From contig NZ_JACIJJ010000002.1 in the NCBI RefSeq assembly GCF_014199325.1, forward strand, positions 496,001 through 560,000: a stretch of 64,000 nt of DNA. Direction: 5' to 3'. The notes beneath the pieces were generated by a model. That model ran no database searches and was not told the origin of the DNA. It saw nothing but the letters and a program-made list of their open reading frames with translations. A program made the position numbers and the translations under genes. Positions 43,536 through 52,910 of this stretch are shown piece by piece. Numbering within the stretch: position 1 is the first letter of the stretch; each line of letters begins with the position of its first letter. This stretch comes from Sphingomonas yantingensis (GTDB taxonomy: Bacteria; Pseudomonadota; Alphaproteobacteria; Sphingomonadales; Sphingomonadaceae).

Positions 43536-44313
43536 GCGCGTTGTGCTGGGCAGTGTGGCCGGGTTGCTGTTGTCGGGCGGCGTCGCCCATGCCGAAACCT
43601 TCGACGTCAGTGCCGAGCAGGCCAGCTGTACCGTCTATCGACAGGCCGATGCGGGTGCATCGACGCCGTCGCTGGTCGGGGTGCGTCACTTCATCGGGGC
43701 ACCCGGCGCGACGCTGTTGATCGCGGTGCCGCCGAGCGCCGCGATCCCCATGGCGACGACGCGCGCCGCGCTGTCCCCGGCGGGGCCGGCGATCGGCCAG
43801 GTCGAGGTGGCGAAGACCGCGGCGGGCGCGCAGGTATTTCTCGTCCCGGTCGATCCGCGCGGCGGCGGGCCGCTCACCGGGCGTGCGACGCTGTCGGGCC
43901 TGTCGACCACACCGGCCGAGATCGATTTCGATCAGGTCGGCCGCATGATCCGCGCGGGCGAGGGGTGCGAGCGCGGACTGCTCGCCAATTGGGGCTTCGG
44001 CGGGGACGCAGCGATGCGCGTCGCGAGGCTGCCGGTGCCCGCCAAGGCCGGCTGGCCCGGCATCGACGATGTGCCACAGCGTGACATGGACAGCGTCAAC
44101 GGCCGGTTCACGACGGTCGCATGGCGCGTCGGCCCCGATGCGCGGATCACCGATTGCCGGGTCGTCGAGACCTCGGGCCTCGCGCGACTCGACACGCTCG
44201 GCTGCGCGGTGCTGCGCCGCAAGCTGAGCTATCGGGAAGCCGCGCGCGATGCGCAGGGGCGGCCGATCGAGGCCGTGATGGTCCGCCGCATCCGCTGGGG
44301 CCCGATCGACTGA
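43528..44313 (+). CDS. Exported protein with TonB-C-like domain (first of a pair)
   Basis: A 261-residue protein with a signal peptide (RRRVVLGSVAGLLLSGGVAHA). The last third is TonB-C-like: FTTVAWRVGPDARITDCRVV followed by GLARLDTLGCAVLRRKLSYR, with paired cysteines that may bond. The middle region (TLLIAVPPSAAIPM) has no known domain that I can name. It lacks the membrane anchor and Pro-rich linker of true TonB energy transducers, so a periplasmic or secreted role is more likely. It overlaps the parE end by eight bases and precedes a second protein of similar plan. Confidence 0.75.
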   Translation: MRRRVVLGSVAGLLLSGGVAHAETFDVSAEQASCTVYRQADAGASTPSLVGVRHFIGAPGATLLIAVPPSAAIPMATTRAALSPAGPAIGQVEVAKTAAGAQVFLVPVDPRGGGPLTGRATLSGLSTTPAEIDFDQVGRMIRAGEGCERGLLANWGFGGDAAMRVARLPVPAKAGWPGIDDVPQRDMDSVNGRFTTVAWRVGPDARITDCRVVETSGLARLDTLGCAVLRRKLSYREAARDAQGRPIEAVMVRRIRWGPID

Positions 44314-44336
44314 GGATCAGAACCGGGAGAGTGCCG

Positions 44337-45563
44337 ATGTCGCGTGCGTACCTGTTGCTTGCCGCCACCGCATTGTCCGCTGCGGGGAACGCCGCCGCCC
44401 AGACGCCGGGCGCTCAGGTTCCGGCGGCCCAGGTCCCGCCGTCGATCACCGTCGTCGGCCCCCGCCTCGATGAAAGCGAGCGACGTCTGCGCGCGTGCAT
44501 CGCGCGGGGCTGCTCCCCGAACGAGGAAATCGACGCAACGCTCGCGCATGCCGAGGCGCAGTTCGTCGCCGGAAACTATCGCGATGCGCGCGCGACGGTG
44601 CGCAGCGGCGTGGCGCGCAACCGCCGCTTCGCGAAGACCGCGCCCGAGCCCGTCGCCGACCTACTGCGCGCAGACGCGCGGATCGCCGCGCATCTGGGCT
44701 TCAGCGAGAAGGCGCGGCAGGGGATGATGGCGAGCGAAGGCGTGCTGCGCGACGCGTTCGGCGAAACCGACGCCCGTTCGATCGCGGGGCGGATCGCGAT
44801 TGCCGACGCGTGGCTGTCGCAGCGCCGGTTCCAGGCCGCGCTCGAAGGCTATCGAGCCGCCGAACATCTGGCGAAGCGGTCGGGCAATGCCCGGCTGGAG
44901 GGGCTGGCGCTCCTGCGCCGCGCTTCGCTCGACGCGCAGCTCTCGATCGCGCGGAGCGGCGATGGACGGCCCGAAAGCCTCGAGCAATTGCTCGACCGGC
45001 GTGAGCCCGAGTTGCGCATGTTCGTCAACGCCGCGCGCGTCGTCGATGCGCGGCTTCAATTGCGCCGCGGCAAGCCCGACGCGATGGAAGCGGTGATCGC
45101 CGCCGCCCGGCAGGATGCGGGCGCCGAGCCGCTCCTGCTCCATATGCCCGTCATCGTCCTCGACGAGACGGGCGACCGGGTCGTCGACAAGCTTTCCGGG
45201 CGGCGGGCCGCCCCGCTGCCGAGCGCGCAATCGTCGCTGCTCAAGGTTGCGGTCGAGGACAATTGGGCTGATTTCGGGTTCTGGGTCGGCCCGGACGGCC
45301 GCGTGCGTGAGCCCGAGCTGCTGCGCGGCGGCTCGCGGCTGTCGGGTGAGTGGCCGAAGCTCGTCATCGCCTCGCTTGCCGGGCGGCGCTATGCGCCGAC
45401 GACGCTGCCCGCCGACGATCCGGGATTCTACCGCGTCGAGCGCTTCACGATGACGTCGGACTTCGTGCAGGGAATCAAATCGCGCATCCGGGAGCGCTCG
45501 GCCCAGCGCAAGCTCGTCCGCCTCGACCTCACCGCCCCGTCCAAGGCTGTCGCTGCGCGCTAG
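44337..45563 (+). CDS. Exported TPR-like protein with TonB-C-like end (second of a pair)
   Basis: A 408-residue protein. Signal peptide AYLLLAATALSAAGNAAAQ, then a helical region that looks like tetratricopeptide repeats (EIDATLAHAEAQFVAGNYRD, RIAIADAWLSQRRFQAALEG), and an end resembling TonB-C (DFGFWVGPDGRVREPELLRG, AGRRYAP). GGGAGAG precedes the ATG at 44337. With the preceding gene it forms a two-gene set of unknown function; a scaffold or assembly role in the envelope is possible. Its TAG stop is shared with the convergent AIM24-type gene (CTAG). Confidence 0.75.
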   Translation: MSRAYLLLAATALSAAGNAAAQTPGAQVPAAQVPPSITVVGPRLDESERRLRACIARGCSPNEEIDATLAHAEAQFVAGNYRDARATVRSGVARNRRFAKTAPEPVADLLRADARIAAHLGFSEKARQGMMASEGVLRDAFGETDARSIAGRIAIADAWLSQRRFQAALEGYRAAEHLAKRSGNARLEGLALLRRASLDAQLSIARSGDGRPESLEQLLDRREPELRMFVNAARVVDARLQLRRGKPDAMEAVIAAARQDAGAEPLLLHMPVIVLDETGDRVVDKLSGRRAAPLPSAQSSLLKVAVEDNWADFGFWVGPDGRVREPELLRGGSRLSGEWPKLVIASLAGRRYAPTTLPADDPGFYRVERFTMTSDFVQGIKSRIRERSAQRKLVRLDLTAPSKAVAAR

Positions 45564-46390
45564 TCGTTGCCGCCGATGAAGTCGCCGAAGCTGCCGAGCA
45601 CCGATCCTTCGCCGCGGTTGCCGCCGCGTCCGCCCGCCGCCGCCATCATCCGCCCGGCGAGGCGGGCGAAGGGGAGCGACTGGATCCACACCTTTCCCGG
45701 CCCGCGCAGCCGCGCAAAGAACGCGCCTTCGCCGGCCGAGAACATCGTGCGGATGCCGCCGACCGTCACCAGGTCGAAATCGACGCTCGGGGTATAGGCG
45801 GCAAGGCAGCCGGTATCGACGTGCAGCTCCTCACCGGCGCGCAGCTCGCGCTCGACCACGGTGCCGCCCATCTGGACGAACACCCAGCCGTCGCCGTCGA
45901 GCTTTTGCATGACGAAGCCCTCGCCGCCGAACAGGCCGGTCATCACCTTGCGCTGGAACGCGACGCCGATCGACACGCCCTTCGCCGCGGCGAGAAAGCT
46001 GTCCTTCTGACAGATCAGCGTGCCGCCGAGCTGGTCGAGCCGGATCGGCAGGATCGAGCCGGGGGTGGGGCTGGCGAACGCGACGCGCGCCTTGCCCGAT
46101 CCGTTGTGCGTGAAGACGGTGGTGAACAGGCTCTCGCCCGTCACCAGCCGCTTGCCCGCGCCGAGCAGTTTGCCCATGAAGCCGCCGTCCGCGCCGCCCG
46201 ATCCGTCGCCGAACACCGTCGTCATCCCGATCGCGGCGTCCTTCCAGACCAGCGCGCCGGCCTCCGCCACCGCGCTTTCGCCGGGGTCGAGCTCTATCTC
46301 GACGAACTGGAGCTCCTGTCCCTTGATCTCGAAGTCGATGTCGTCGGCGATGCCGGCGCGGCGCTGGTGGCTCCAGGGGCTGGTGTTCAT
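45560..46390 (-). CDS. AIM24 family protein (TIGR00266)
   Basis: A 276-residue protein of the AIM24/TIGR00266 family: a two-layer beta structure made of repeats, with FEIKGQELQFVEIELDPGES, GALVWKDAAIGMTTVFGDGS, the family block LICQKDSFLAAAKGVSIGVA, and LRGPGKVWIQSLPFARLAGR at the end. The biochemical function is unknown; the mitochondrial homologue affects inner-membrane architecture. Gly-rich tail (GGRGGNRGEGS). GGGAGAAG precedes the ATG at 46390. It lies 14 bases after the DUF815 ATPase gene. Confidence 0.9.
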   Translation of the reverse strand: MNTSPWSHQRRAGIADDIDFEIKGQELQFVEIELDPGESAVAEAGALVWKDAAIGMTTVFGDGSGGADGGFMGKLLGAGKRLVTGESLFTTVFTHNGSGKARVAFASPTPGSILPIRLDQLGGTLICQKDSFLAAAKGVSIGVAFQRKVMTGLFGGEGFVMQKLDGDGWVFVQMGGTVVERELRAGEELHVDTGCLAAYTPSVDFDLVTVGGIRTMFSAGEGAFFARLRGPGKVWIQSLPFARLAGRMMAAAGGRGGNRGEGSVLGSFGDFIGGND

Positions 46391-46404
46391 GGCGTCTTCT
46401 CCCG

Positions 46405-47214
46405 TCAGATCGTCTTGCCCGCGCGGCCGGCGAGCTCGGTGACATAATGCCAGGCGACCCGGCCCGATCGGCTGCCGCGCTGCGTCGCCCATTGGATCGC
46501 GTCGGCCGGCTCGAACGTGAGGCCATGCGCGGCGGCATAGCCCGCGACGATCGCCAGATAGCCGTCCTGATCGAGCGCATGGAAGCCGAGCGACAGGCCG
46601 AAGCGGTCGGCGAGCGCGAGCTGGTCGTCGATCGAGTCGCGCGGGTTGATCGCGCTGTCCTGCTCGGCGATGTCGCGCGGCATCAGGTGGCGGCGGTTCG
46701 AGGTGACGACGAGGCGCGCATTCGCCGGCCGCGCCTCCGCCCCGCCCTCCAGCAGCGAGCGCAAGGCCCGCGCCTCGCCCGCGGCGTCGAAGCCCAGGTC
46801 GTCGAGGAAGATCGCGTAGGCGCGGGGCTGGTCGGCGATCCGCGCGAACAAGCGGGGGAGGGTGTCGAGGCGGTCGGTCACGACCTCGATCAGGGCGATC
46901 GCCTGGCCCTCTGCCTGGAGCGCGCCGACCACGCTCTTCACCAGTGCCGACTTGCCGGTCCCGCGCGCGCCCCAGAGCAGTGCGTCCTGCGCGGCGACGC
47001 CAGAGGCAAGACGCGCGAAATTATCGTGGAGCACCGCCTTGTTCCGGTCGATGCCTTTCAGCCGGTCGAGCGGCTGGGGAGCGAAGGCGCGGACGGGGCG
47101 AAGGCTGGTCCCATCCCAGACATAGGCCGGATGCGCCATCGGATCGGCGGCGGGCGGGGGCGGCGGGGCCAGCCGGTCGAGCGCGTCGGCGATGCGGGCG
47201 AGGGGATCGGTCAT
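46405..47214 (-). CDS. DUF815-type ATP-binding protein
   Basis: A 269-residue AAA-like ATPase of the DUF815 family. Walker A is LLWGARGTGKSALVKSVVG, Walker B AYAIFLDDLGFD, and the sensor region ARLVVTSNRRHLMPRD followed by SIDDQLALADRFGLSLGFHA. A Pro-rich N-terminal part (APPPPPAADP) may be a linker. The function of the family is not established. It is upstream of the AIM24-type gene on the same strand. Confidence 0.9.
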   Translation of the reverse strand: MTDPLARIADALDRLAPPPPPAADPMAHPAYVWDGTSLRPVRAFAPQPLDRLKGIDRNKAVLHDNFARLASGVAAQDALLWGARGTGKSALVKSVVGALQAEGQAIALIEVVTDRLDTLPRLFARIADQPRAYAIFLDDLGFDAAGEARALRSLLEGGAEARPANARLVVTSNRRHLMPRDIAEQDSAINPRDSIDDQLALADRFGLSLGFHALDQDGYLAIVAGYAAAHGLTFEPADAIQWATQRGSRSGRVAWHYVTELAGRAGKTI

Positions 47215-47319
47215 GCCCGCGCTGACTGCCGCTGGGGCGGGCGCGCGGTCAAGCGAATAGCCACGTCCGGTTCAGGCTGGCCGTGGCATCAGGCGAGACA
47301 GGGAGAGGACGAGAGGGGA

Positions 47320-47351
47320 GGGCGCCGGGCATCAGCTCCCGCCCGGCGCCC
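47320..47351 (-). terminator. Terminator of the DmeF gene
   Basis: GGGCGCCGGGC (47320-47330) pairs with GCCCGGCGCCC (47341-47351), six bases past the stop. The leftward exit is TCCCCTCTCG, only weakly U-rich, so efficiency is uncertain. Confidence 0.6.
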
Positions 47352-47356
47352 AGCCT

Positions 47357-48355
47357 TCATTCGCTTCGCGAAACCGTCAGATGCGCGACCGCGGGGACGG
47401 CGGACAAGCGCGAGCGGATCGTGTCGCTGCTCGCCAGCCCCTCGGTCTCGACGATCGCGGCGTGCGCCTGTGGCCCAACGCGCCAGACGTGGAGGTCGAC
47501 GATGCGCGCGTCGCCGGGTGCCTCGACCGCAGCGCGGATCGTTTCGGCCAGCCCCGGTTCTGCGCGGTCGAGCAGCACGCGCGCGGTATCCTTGAGCAGC
47601 CCCCACGACCAGCGCGCGATGACGATCGCGCCGAGCACGCCGACCACCGAGTCGAGCCAGCCCCAGCCGAGATACGCCCCTGCCAGCAGCGCCGCGATCG
47701 CGAGGACCGAGGTGAGCGCGTCGGCGAGCACATGGAAATAGGCCGAGCGCAGATTGTTGTCGTGCGCGTGGCCATGCCCGTTGCCATGGTCGTGGCCGGC
47801 GTGATCGTGACCGACGCCGAGCAGCGCGACACTGGCGATATTGACGGCCAGGCCGATGACCGCGACCAGTGTCGCCTCGCCGAACGCCACGGTGCCCGGC
47901 TCGATGATCCGGCGCACGCTCTCCACCCCGATGCCGATCGCGAACAGCGCGAGGACGAGCGCGGAGGCGAAGCCGGCGAGGTCGCCGACCTTGCCGGTGC
48001 CGAAGGTGTAGCTCGGATCGCGCGCATGGACGCGGGCATAGCGATAGGCGAGCGCCGCGACGCCGAGCGCGCCGGCGTGCGTCGCCATGTGGAACCCGTC
48101 GGCGAGCAGCGCCATCGAGCCGGTCCAGTAGCCCGCCGCGATCTCGACCACCATCGTCGCGGCGGTCAGCCAGACGACCCAGACGGTGCGCCGCGCGTTC
48201 GCCTCATGCCCGTCGCCCAGATATTCGTGGGTGCGTGAGCAAGGATGGCCGGCATCGCGGACCGACGCGGCGGCGGGCGCGTGGCCGTGGCTGTGCGAAT
48301 GGCCGTGGCTGTGCGAATGGCCGTGGTGATGGTGGTGGCCGGCATGGGGAGGCAT
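47357..48355 (-). CDS. dmeF: CDF-family Co/Ni exporter, DmeF type
   Basis: A 332-residue cation diffusion facilitator. It begins with a His-rich run (HAGHHHHHGHSHSHG) followed by the DmeF signature CSRTHEYLGDGHEANARRT. Six helices follow; the metal sites include ALLADGFHMATHA in helix 2 and YFHVLADALTSVLAI in helix 5, with a second His-rich loop (HDHAGHDHGNGHGHAHDNN) between helices 4 and 5. It exports Co2+ or Ni2+ by proton exchange in the inner membrane. The start at 48355 gives the normal length. It sits 14 bases after an RcnR-type repressor gene, so dmeR-dmeF form an operon. Confidence 0.92.
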   Translation of the reverse strand: MPPHAGHHHHHGHSHSHGHSHSHGHAPAAASVRDAGHPCSRTHEYLGDGHEANARRTVWVVWLTAATMVVEIAAGYWTGSMALLADGFHMATHAGALGVAALAYRYARVHARDPSYTFGTGKVGDLAGFASALVLALFAIGIGVESVRRIIEPGTVAFGEATLVAVIGLAVNIASVALLGVGHDHAGHDHGNGHGHAHDNNLRSAYFHVLADALTSVLAIAALLAGAYLGWGWLDSVVGVLGAIVIARWSWGLLKDTARVLLDRAEPGLAETIRAAVEAPGDARIVDLHVWRVGPQAHAAIVETEGLASSDTIRSRLSAVPAVAHLTVSRSE

Positions 48356-48369
48356 GGAACCCGCTCCTT

Positions 48370-48645
48370 TCAGCGGAAGTGGCGGCGAAGCACGGTCGCC
48401 AGTTCGTCGGCGCCCGCGGCGCGCTGTTCGGGCGTCAGTGCGTCGGCGGCGACATGTTCTCGCAGATGCTCCTCGACCAGCTCGTCCATCAGCCCCGCGA
48501 CCGCGCCGCGCACCGCGGCGGCGAGGTGCAGCGTCTCCGCACAAGGCGCCCCCGCCTCGATCGCGCGCTCGATCGCGCCGACCTGTCCGGCGATGCGGCG
48601 GACGCGGCCGAGTAGTTTCTTCGAATCCTGGTGGAGATGCGGCAT
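48370..48645 (-). CDS. dmeR: RcnR/DmeR-type metal-sensing repressor
   Basis: A 91-residue all-helical repressor of the CsoR/RcnR family. Position-by-position it keeps the E. coli RcnR nickel/cobalt ligand set: His3, Cys35, His60 and His64 (MPHLH, GAPCAE, EEHLREH). The DNA-contact helix is LLGRVRRIAGQVGAIERAIE. It should leave its operator when Ni2+ or Co2+ binds and so turn on dmeF. A G-tract inverted repeat just upstream of the start codon is the likely operator; leaderless or very short-leader translation is possible. Copper (CsoR) ligands are not matched, so a copper role is less likely. Confidence 0.92.
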   Translation of the reverse strand: MPHLHQDSKKLLGRVRRIAGQVGAIERAIEAGAPCAETLHLAAAVRGAVAGLMDELVEEHLREHVAADALTPEQRAAGADELATVLRRHFR

Positions 48646-48647
48646 AG

Positions 48648-48666
48648 GATAGGGGGGTACCCTATC
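48648..48666. promoter_or_regulatory. DmeR/RcnR operator (G-tract inverted repeat)
   Basis: GATAGGGGGGTACCCTATC: GATAGGG and CCCTATC are inverted about a GGGTA centre. RcnR-type repressors bind short inverted repeats around a G or C run. The site begins two bases before the regulator's start codon, so it would block transcription of the dmeR-dmeF operon. Confidence 0.8.
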
Positions 48667-48678
48667 TAGGCGTGGTGA

Positions 48679-49137
48679 TCAACCGGGCTCGAACGGCAGG
48701 ATCCCGCGATACTGGTCGAGCGGCGGCGCGCCCGGCACCACCCGGTTGCTGCGCAGGAGGAAGACGTGGCGCACGATCTCCGCCTGCTGCTCCAACCCGT
48801 AGCGGTGGAGCCGCCAGCCGGGTTTCAGGCTGTAGTCGTAGCGGCAGAAGGGGTGGCGCTTCAGCGGCAGGAAGATGCCCTGCTGGTGCTGCCAGACATG
48901 CACCATCTCGTGGATGAAGAGGCCCTGCGCGTCGGGGTGCGTGCAGGCGAAATCGTCGCAGTAGAGGCCGCCCTTGGGGTGGAAATGAATGTTGCCGCGC
49001 GGGGCCATCGTGACGTTGCGCGGCTGGAAGAACGCCCATTTGCGGTTCTCGACACCTACTGCCGCATAATCGATCGCGTCGCCGAACACGGTGCGGGCGA
49101 GCGCGACCTCGCCCTCCGTCAGCGGCCGGCCGCGCAT
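48679..49137 (-). CDS. Vgr-related HExxH protein (putative metallopeptidase-like)
   Basis: A 152-residue protein with the block GLFIHEMVHVWQHQQGIFLP, whose HEMVH is a zinc-metallopeptidase HExxH motif. The family has been labelled vgr-related in sphingomonads. Upstream are EGEVALARTVFGDAIDYAAV and MAPRGNIHFHPKG. No signal peptide is visible. A third zinc ligand cannot be assigned with certainty. Whether it cleaves peptides is unknown. It is coupled to the copper chaperone gene by a TGATG overlap, so a metal-related role is a reasonable guess. Ends 13 bases before the dmeR operator, on the same strand. Confidence 0.78.
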   Translation of the reverse strand: MRGRPLTEGEVALARTVFGDAIDYAAVGVENRKWAFFQPRNVTMAPRGNIHFHPKGGLYCDDFACTHPDAQGLFIHEMVHVWQHQQGIFLPLKRHPFCRYDYSLKPGWRLHRYGLEQQAEIVRHVFLLRSNRVVPGAPPLDQYRGILPFEPG

Positions 49138-49583
49138 CAGGGGGCGCTGCCGCCCGGTGCGACCAGCTTGGCTTCCAGCTCGATCGCGGGGGCGTGGTCG
49201 AACATCAGCGTCATCTTGGTCGTGCCGCCGGCCTTGAGCGCCGGTTCGAGGTCGAACAGCATCGCATGATCGCCGCCGGGCGCGAGCTTCACCGTGCCGC
49301 CCGCGGGCACGTCGATCGCATCGACGGGGTCCATCGACATCATGCCCCCCTTCGCGCTGGTGCGATGCAGTTCGACGAGGCGCGCGGCGGGCACCTGCAT
49401 CGTCTTGAGCTGCGTCGCCTCGCGGCCGCCGGTGATCGTCACATAGGCGGCGGCCGGGCGGCCGGCGACCGCGGGCAGGCGGATCCAGGCATCGTTGGCG
49501 CGCGGCTCGCCCGGACTGCCGCTACAGCCAGCGAGCATCAGCCCCGTTGCTACTACCGCCGAAATCCTGTCTCGCATCGTCAT
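49137..49583 (-). CDS. PCu(A)C-type copper chaperone lipoprotein
   Basis: A 148-residue periplasmic copper chaperone. A lipobox (LMLAGCSG) ends the signal sequence, so it is anchored by lipid. The PCuAC domain has AYVTITGGREAT, the ligand cluster VELHRTSAKGGMMSMDPV and the second pair GGDHAMLFDLEPAL (H-x-M), which together make the Cu(I) site. Such proteins deliver copper to the CuA or CuB centres of cytochrome oxidase. It lies 54 bases inside the dnaK upstream region, divergent from it. Confidence 0.92.
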   Translation of the reverse strand: MTMRDRISAVVATGLMLAGCSGSPGEPRANDAWIRLPAVAGRPAAAYVTITGGREATQLKTMQVPAARLVELHRTSAKGGMMSMDPVDAIDVPAGGTVKLAPGGDHAMLFDLEPALKAGGTTKMTLMFDHAPAIELEAKLVAPGGSAP

Positions 49584-49637
49584 TCCCCCCGTGGGACAAG
49601 GGCCACGCTCTCGCTATGCGCCTAAACCGCCGCCAAT

Positions 49638-49665
49638 CTTGCGGCAAGGCGAACCCCCACTATAT
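49638..49665 (+). promoter_or_regulatory. Heat-shock-type (sigma-32-like) promoter of dnaK
   Basis: CTTG at 49638-49641 and CTATAT at 49660-49665 are spaced by 18 bases, matching the CTTG-N17/18-CYTAT pattern reported for alphaproteobacterial sigma-32 promoters. The dnaK start is 86 bases further on. Confidence 0.7.
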
Positions 49666-49751
49666 CCCGTTTCGCATAGGGTTCCGTCGCCGATTTCGCG
49701 GGGCGGGACCGTCATTTGAACACCTAGAACCCGGGGGCCAAACGAGGGACC

Positions 49752-51662
<1,911 letters not shown>

Positions 51663-51677
51663 GGCAATGTGCCTGAA

Positions 51678-51743
51678 CCGTCATGCCAGCGCAGGCTGGC
51701 ATCGCTCCCAAGGGGGCGACCCCGGCTTTCGCTGGGGTGACGG
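51678..51743. repeat. Paired palindromes between dnaK and dnaJ
   Basis: Arms at 51678-51703 (CCGTCATGCCAGCGCAGGCT...) and 51718-51743 (...CGGCTTTCGCTGGGGTGACGG) are imperfect inverted copies of each other, each an internal palindrome. Same family as 2333-2411. It may act as a processing or stabilising element between the two cistrons. Confidence 0.7.
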
Positions 51744-51764
51744 TGCCGGGTGCAGGGGGCGGGT

Positions 51765-52880
51765 ATGACCACCGAAGTCGACTATTACGAAGTGCTGGGC
51801 TGCGCCCGCGATGCCGACGGCGCGACGCTCAAGTCGTCCTATCGCAAGCTCGCCATGCAGTATCACCCCGACAAGAACGGGGGCTGCAAGGACCACGAAG
51901 CCAAGTTCAAGGCGATCAGCGAAGCCTATGAGGTCCTGAAGGACCCGCAGAAACGCGCTGCCTATGACCGCTACGGCCATGCCGCGTTCCGCAATGGCGG
52001 CGCGGGGGGGGCGGGGGGTCATGCCGACTTCTCGGGCTTTTCCGACATCTTCGAGAGCGTGTTCGGCGAGTTCATGGGCGGCCAGCGTGGCGGGCGGCAG
52101 CCGCGGCGCGGCGCGGACCTTCGCTACGACCTGGAAATCAGCCTCGAGGAGGCGTTTCACGGCAAGGCGACGGAGATCACCGTCGACGTGTCCGCCGCCT
52201 GCGACACCTGCGACGGCAGCGGGGCGAAGCCCGGCACGATGGCGCGCGCCTGCAGCACCTGCGGCGGGGCGGGCAAGGTCCGTGCGCAGCAGGGCTTCTT
52301 CGTCGTCGAGCGGACGTGTCCCACCTGCATGGGCGCTGGCGAGATCATCGCCGATCCGTGCGGCACCTGCCGCGGCGACGGTCGCGTGGACAAGACCAAG
52401 ACGCTGTCGGTCAACGTGCCGCCCGGCGTCGACGAGGGCACCCGCATCCGCCTGACCGGCGAGGGCGAGGCGGGACCGCGCGGGGCGCCGGCGGGTGACC
52501 TCTACATCTTCCTCCACGTCGCGCGCCATCCGGTGTTCCAGCGCGAGGGGACGACGCTCCACGCGCGCGCGCCGATCAGCTTTGCGACCGCGGCGCTCGG
52601 CGGCGAGTTCAGCATTGCCGGTCCCGATGGCGAGACGCACACCGTCCGCATCGCGCCTGGCACGCAGTCGGGCCGCGAAATCCGTCAGCGCGGCGCGGGC
52701 ATGCCCGTGCTGCAAGGCCGCGGCCGCGGCGACATGGTCATCCATGTCGATGTGCAGGTGCCGACCAGGCTGTCGGCCCGCCAGCGCGAACTTCTCGAGG
52801 CGCTCCGCGAGGCGGAGGGCGAGGCGGCCGAGGAGGACCCCGGCTTCTTTTCCAAGATGAAGGCCGCGTTCGGCGGATAA
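51765..52880 (+). CDS. dnaJ: Chaperone protein DnaJ (Hsp40)
   Basis: A 371-residue type I Hsp40. The J domain ([23 protein letters not shown] in [10 protein letters not shown]) is followed by a Gly-rich stretch ([24 protein letters not shown]), then the four zinc-finger repeats [24 protein letters not shown] and CGTCRGDG, and the C-terminal substrate domains. It stimulates DnaK ATPase and presents clients. The ATG at 51765 gives the normal [12 protein letters not shown] start; GGGGGCGGG lies just before it. Downstream gene is convergent. Confidence 0.98.
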   Translation: MTTEVDYYEVLGCARDADGATLKSSYRKLAMQYHPDKNGGCKDHEAKFKAISEAYEVLKDPQKRAAYDRYGHAAFRNGGAGGAGGHADFSGFSDIFESVFGEFMGGQRGGRQPRRGADLRYDLEISLEEAFHGKATEITVDVSAACDTCDGSGAKPGTMARACSTCGGAGKVRAQQGFFVVERTCPTCMGAGEIIADPCGTCRGDGRVDKTKTLSVNVPPGVDEGTRIRLTGEGEAGPRGAPAGDLYIFLHVARHPVFQREGTTLHARAPISFATAALGGEFSIAGPDGETHTVRIAPGTQSGREIRQRGAGMPVLQGRGRGDMVIHVDVQVPTRLSARQRELLEALREAEGEAAEEDPGFFSKMKAAFGG

Positions 52881-52910
52881 GGTGGCGGCCGGATCGATCC
52901 GGCCGTCCGC

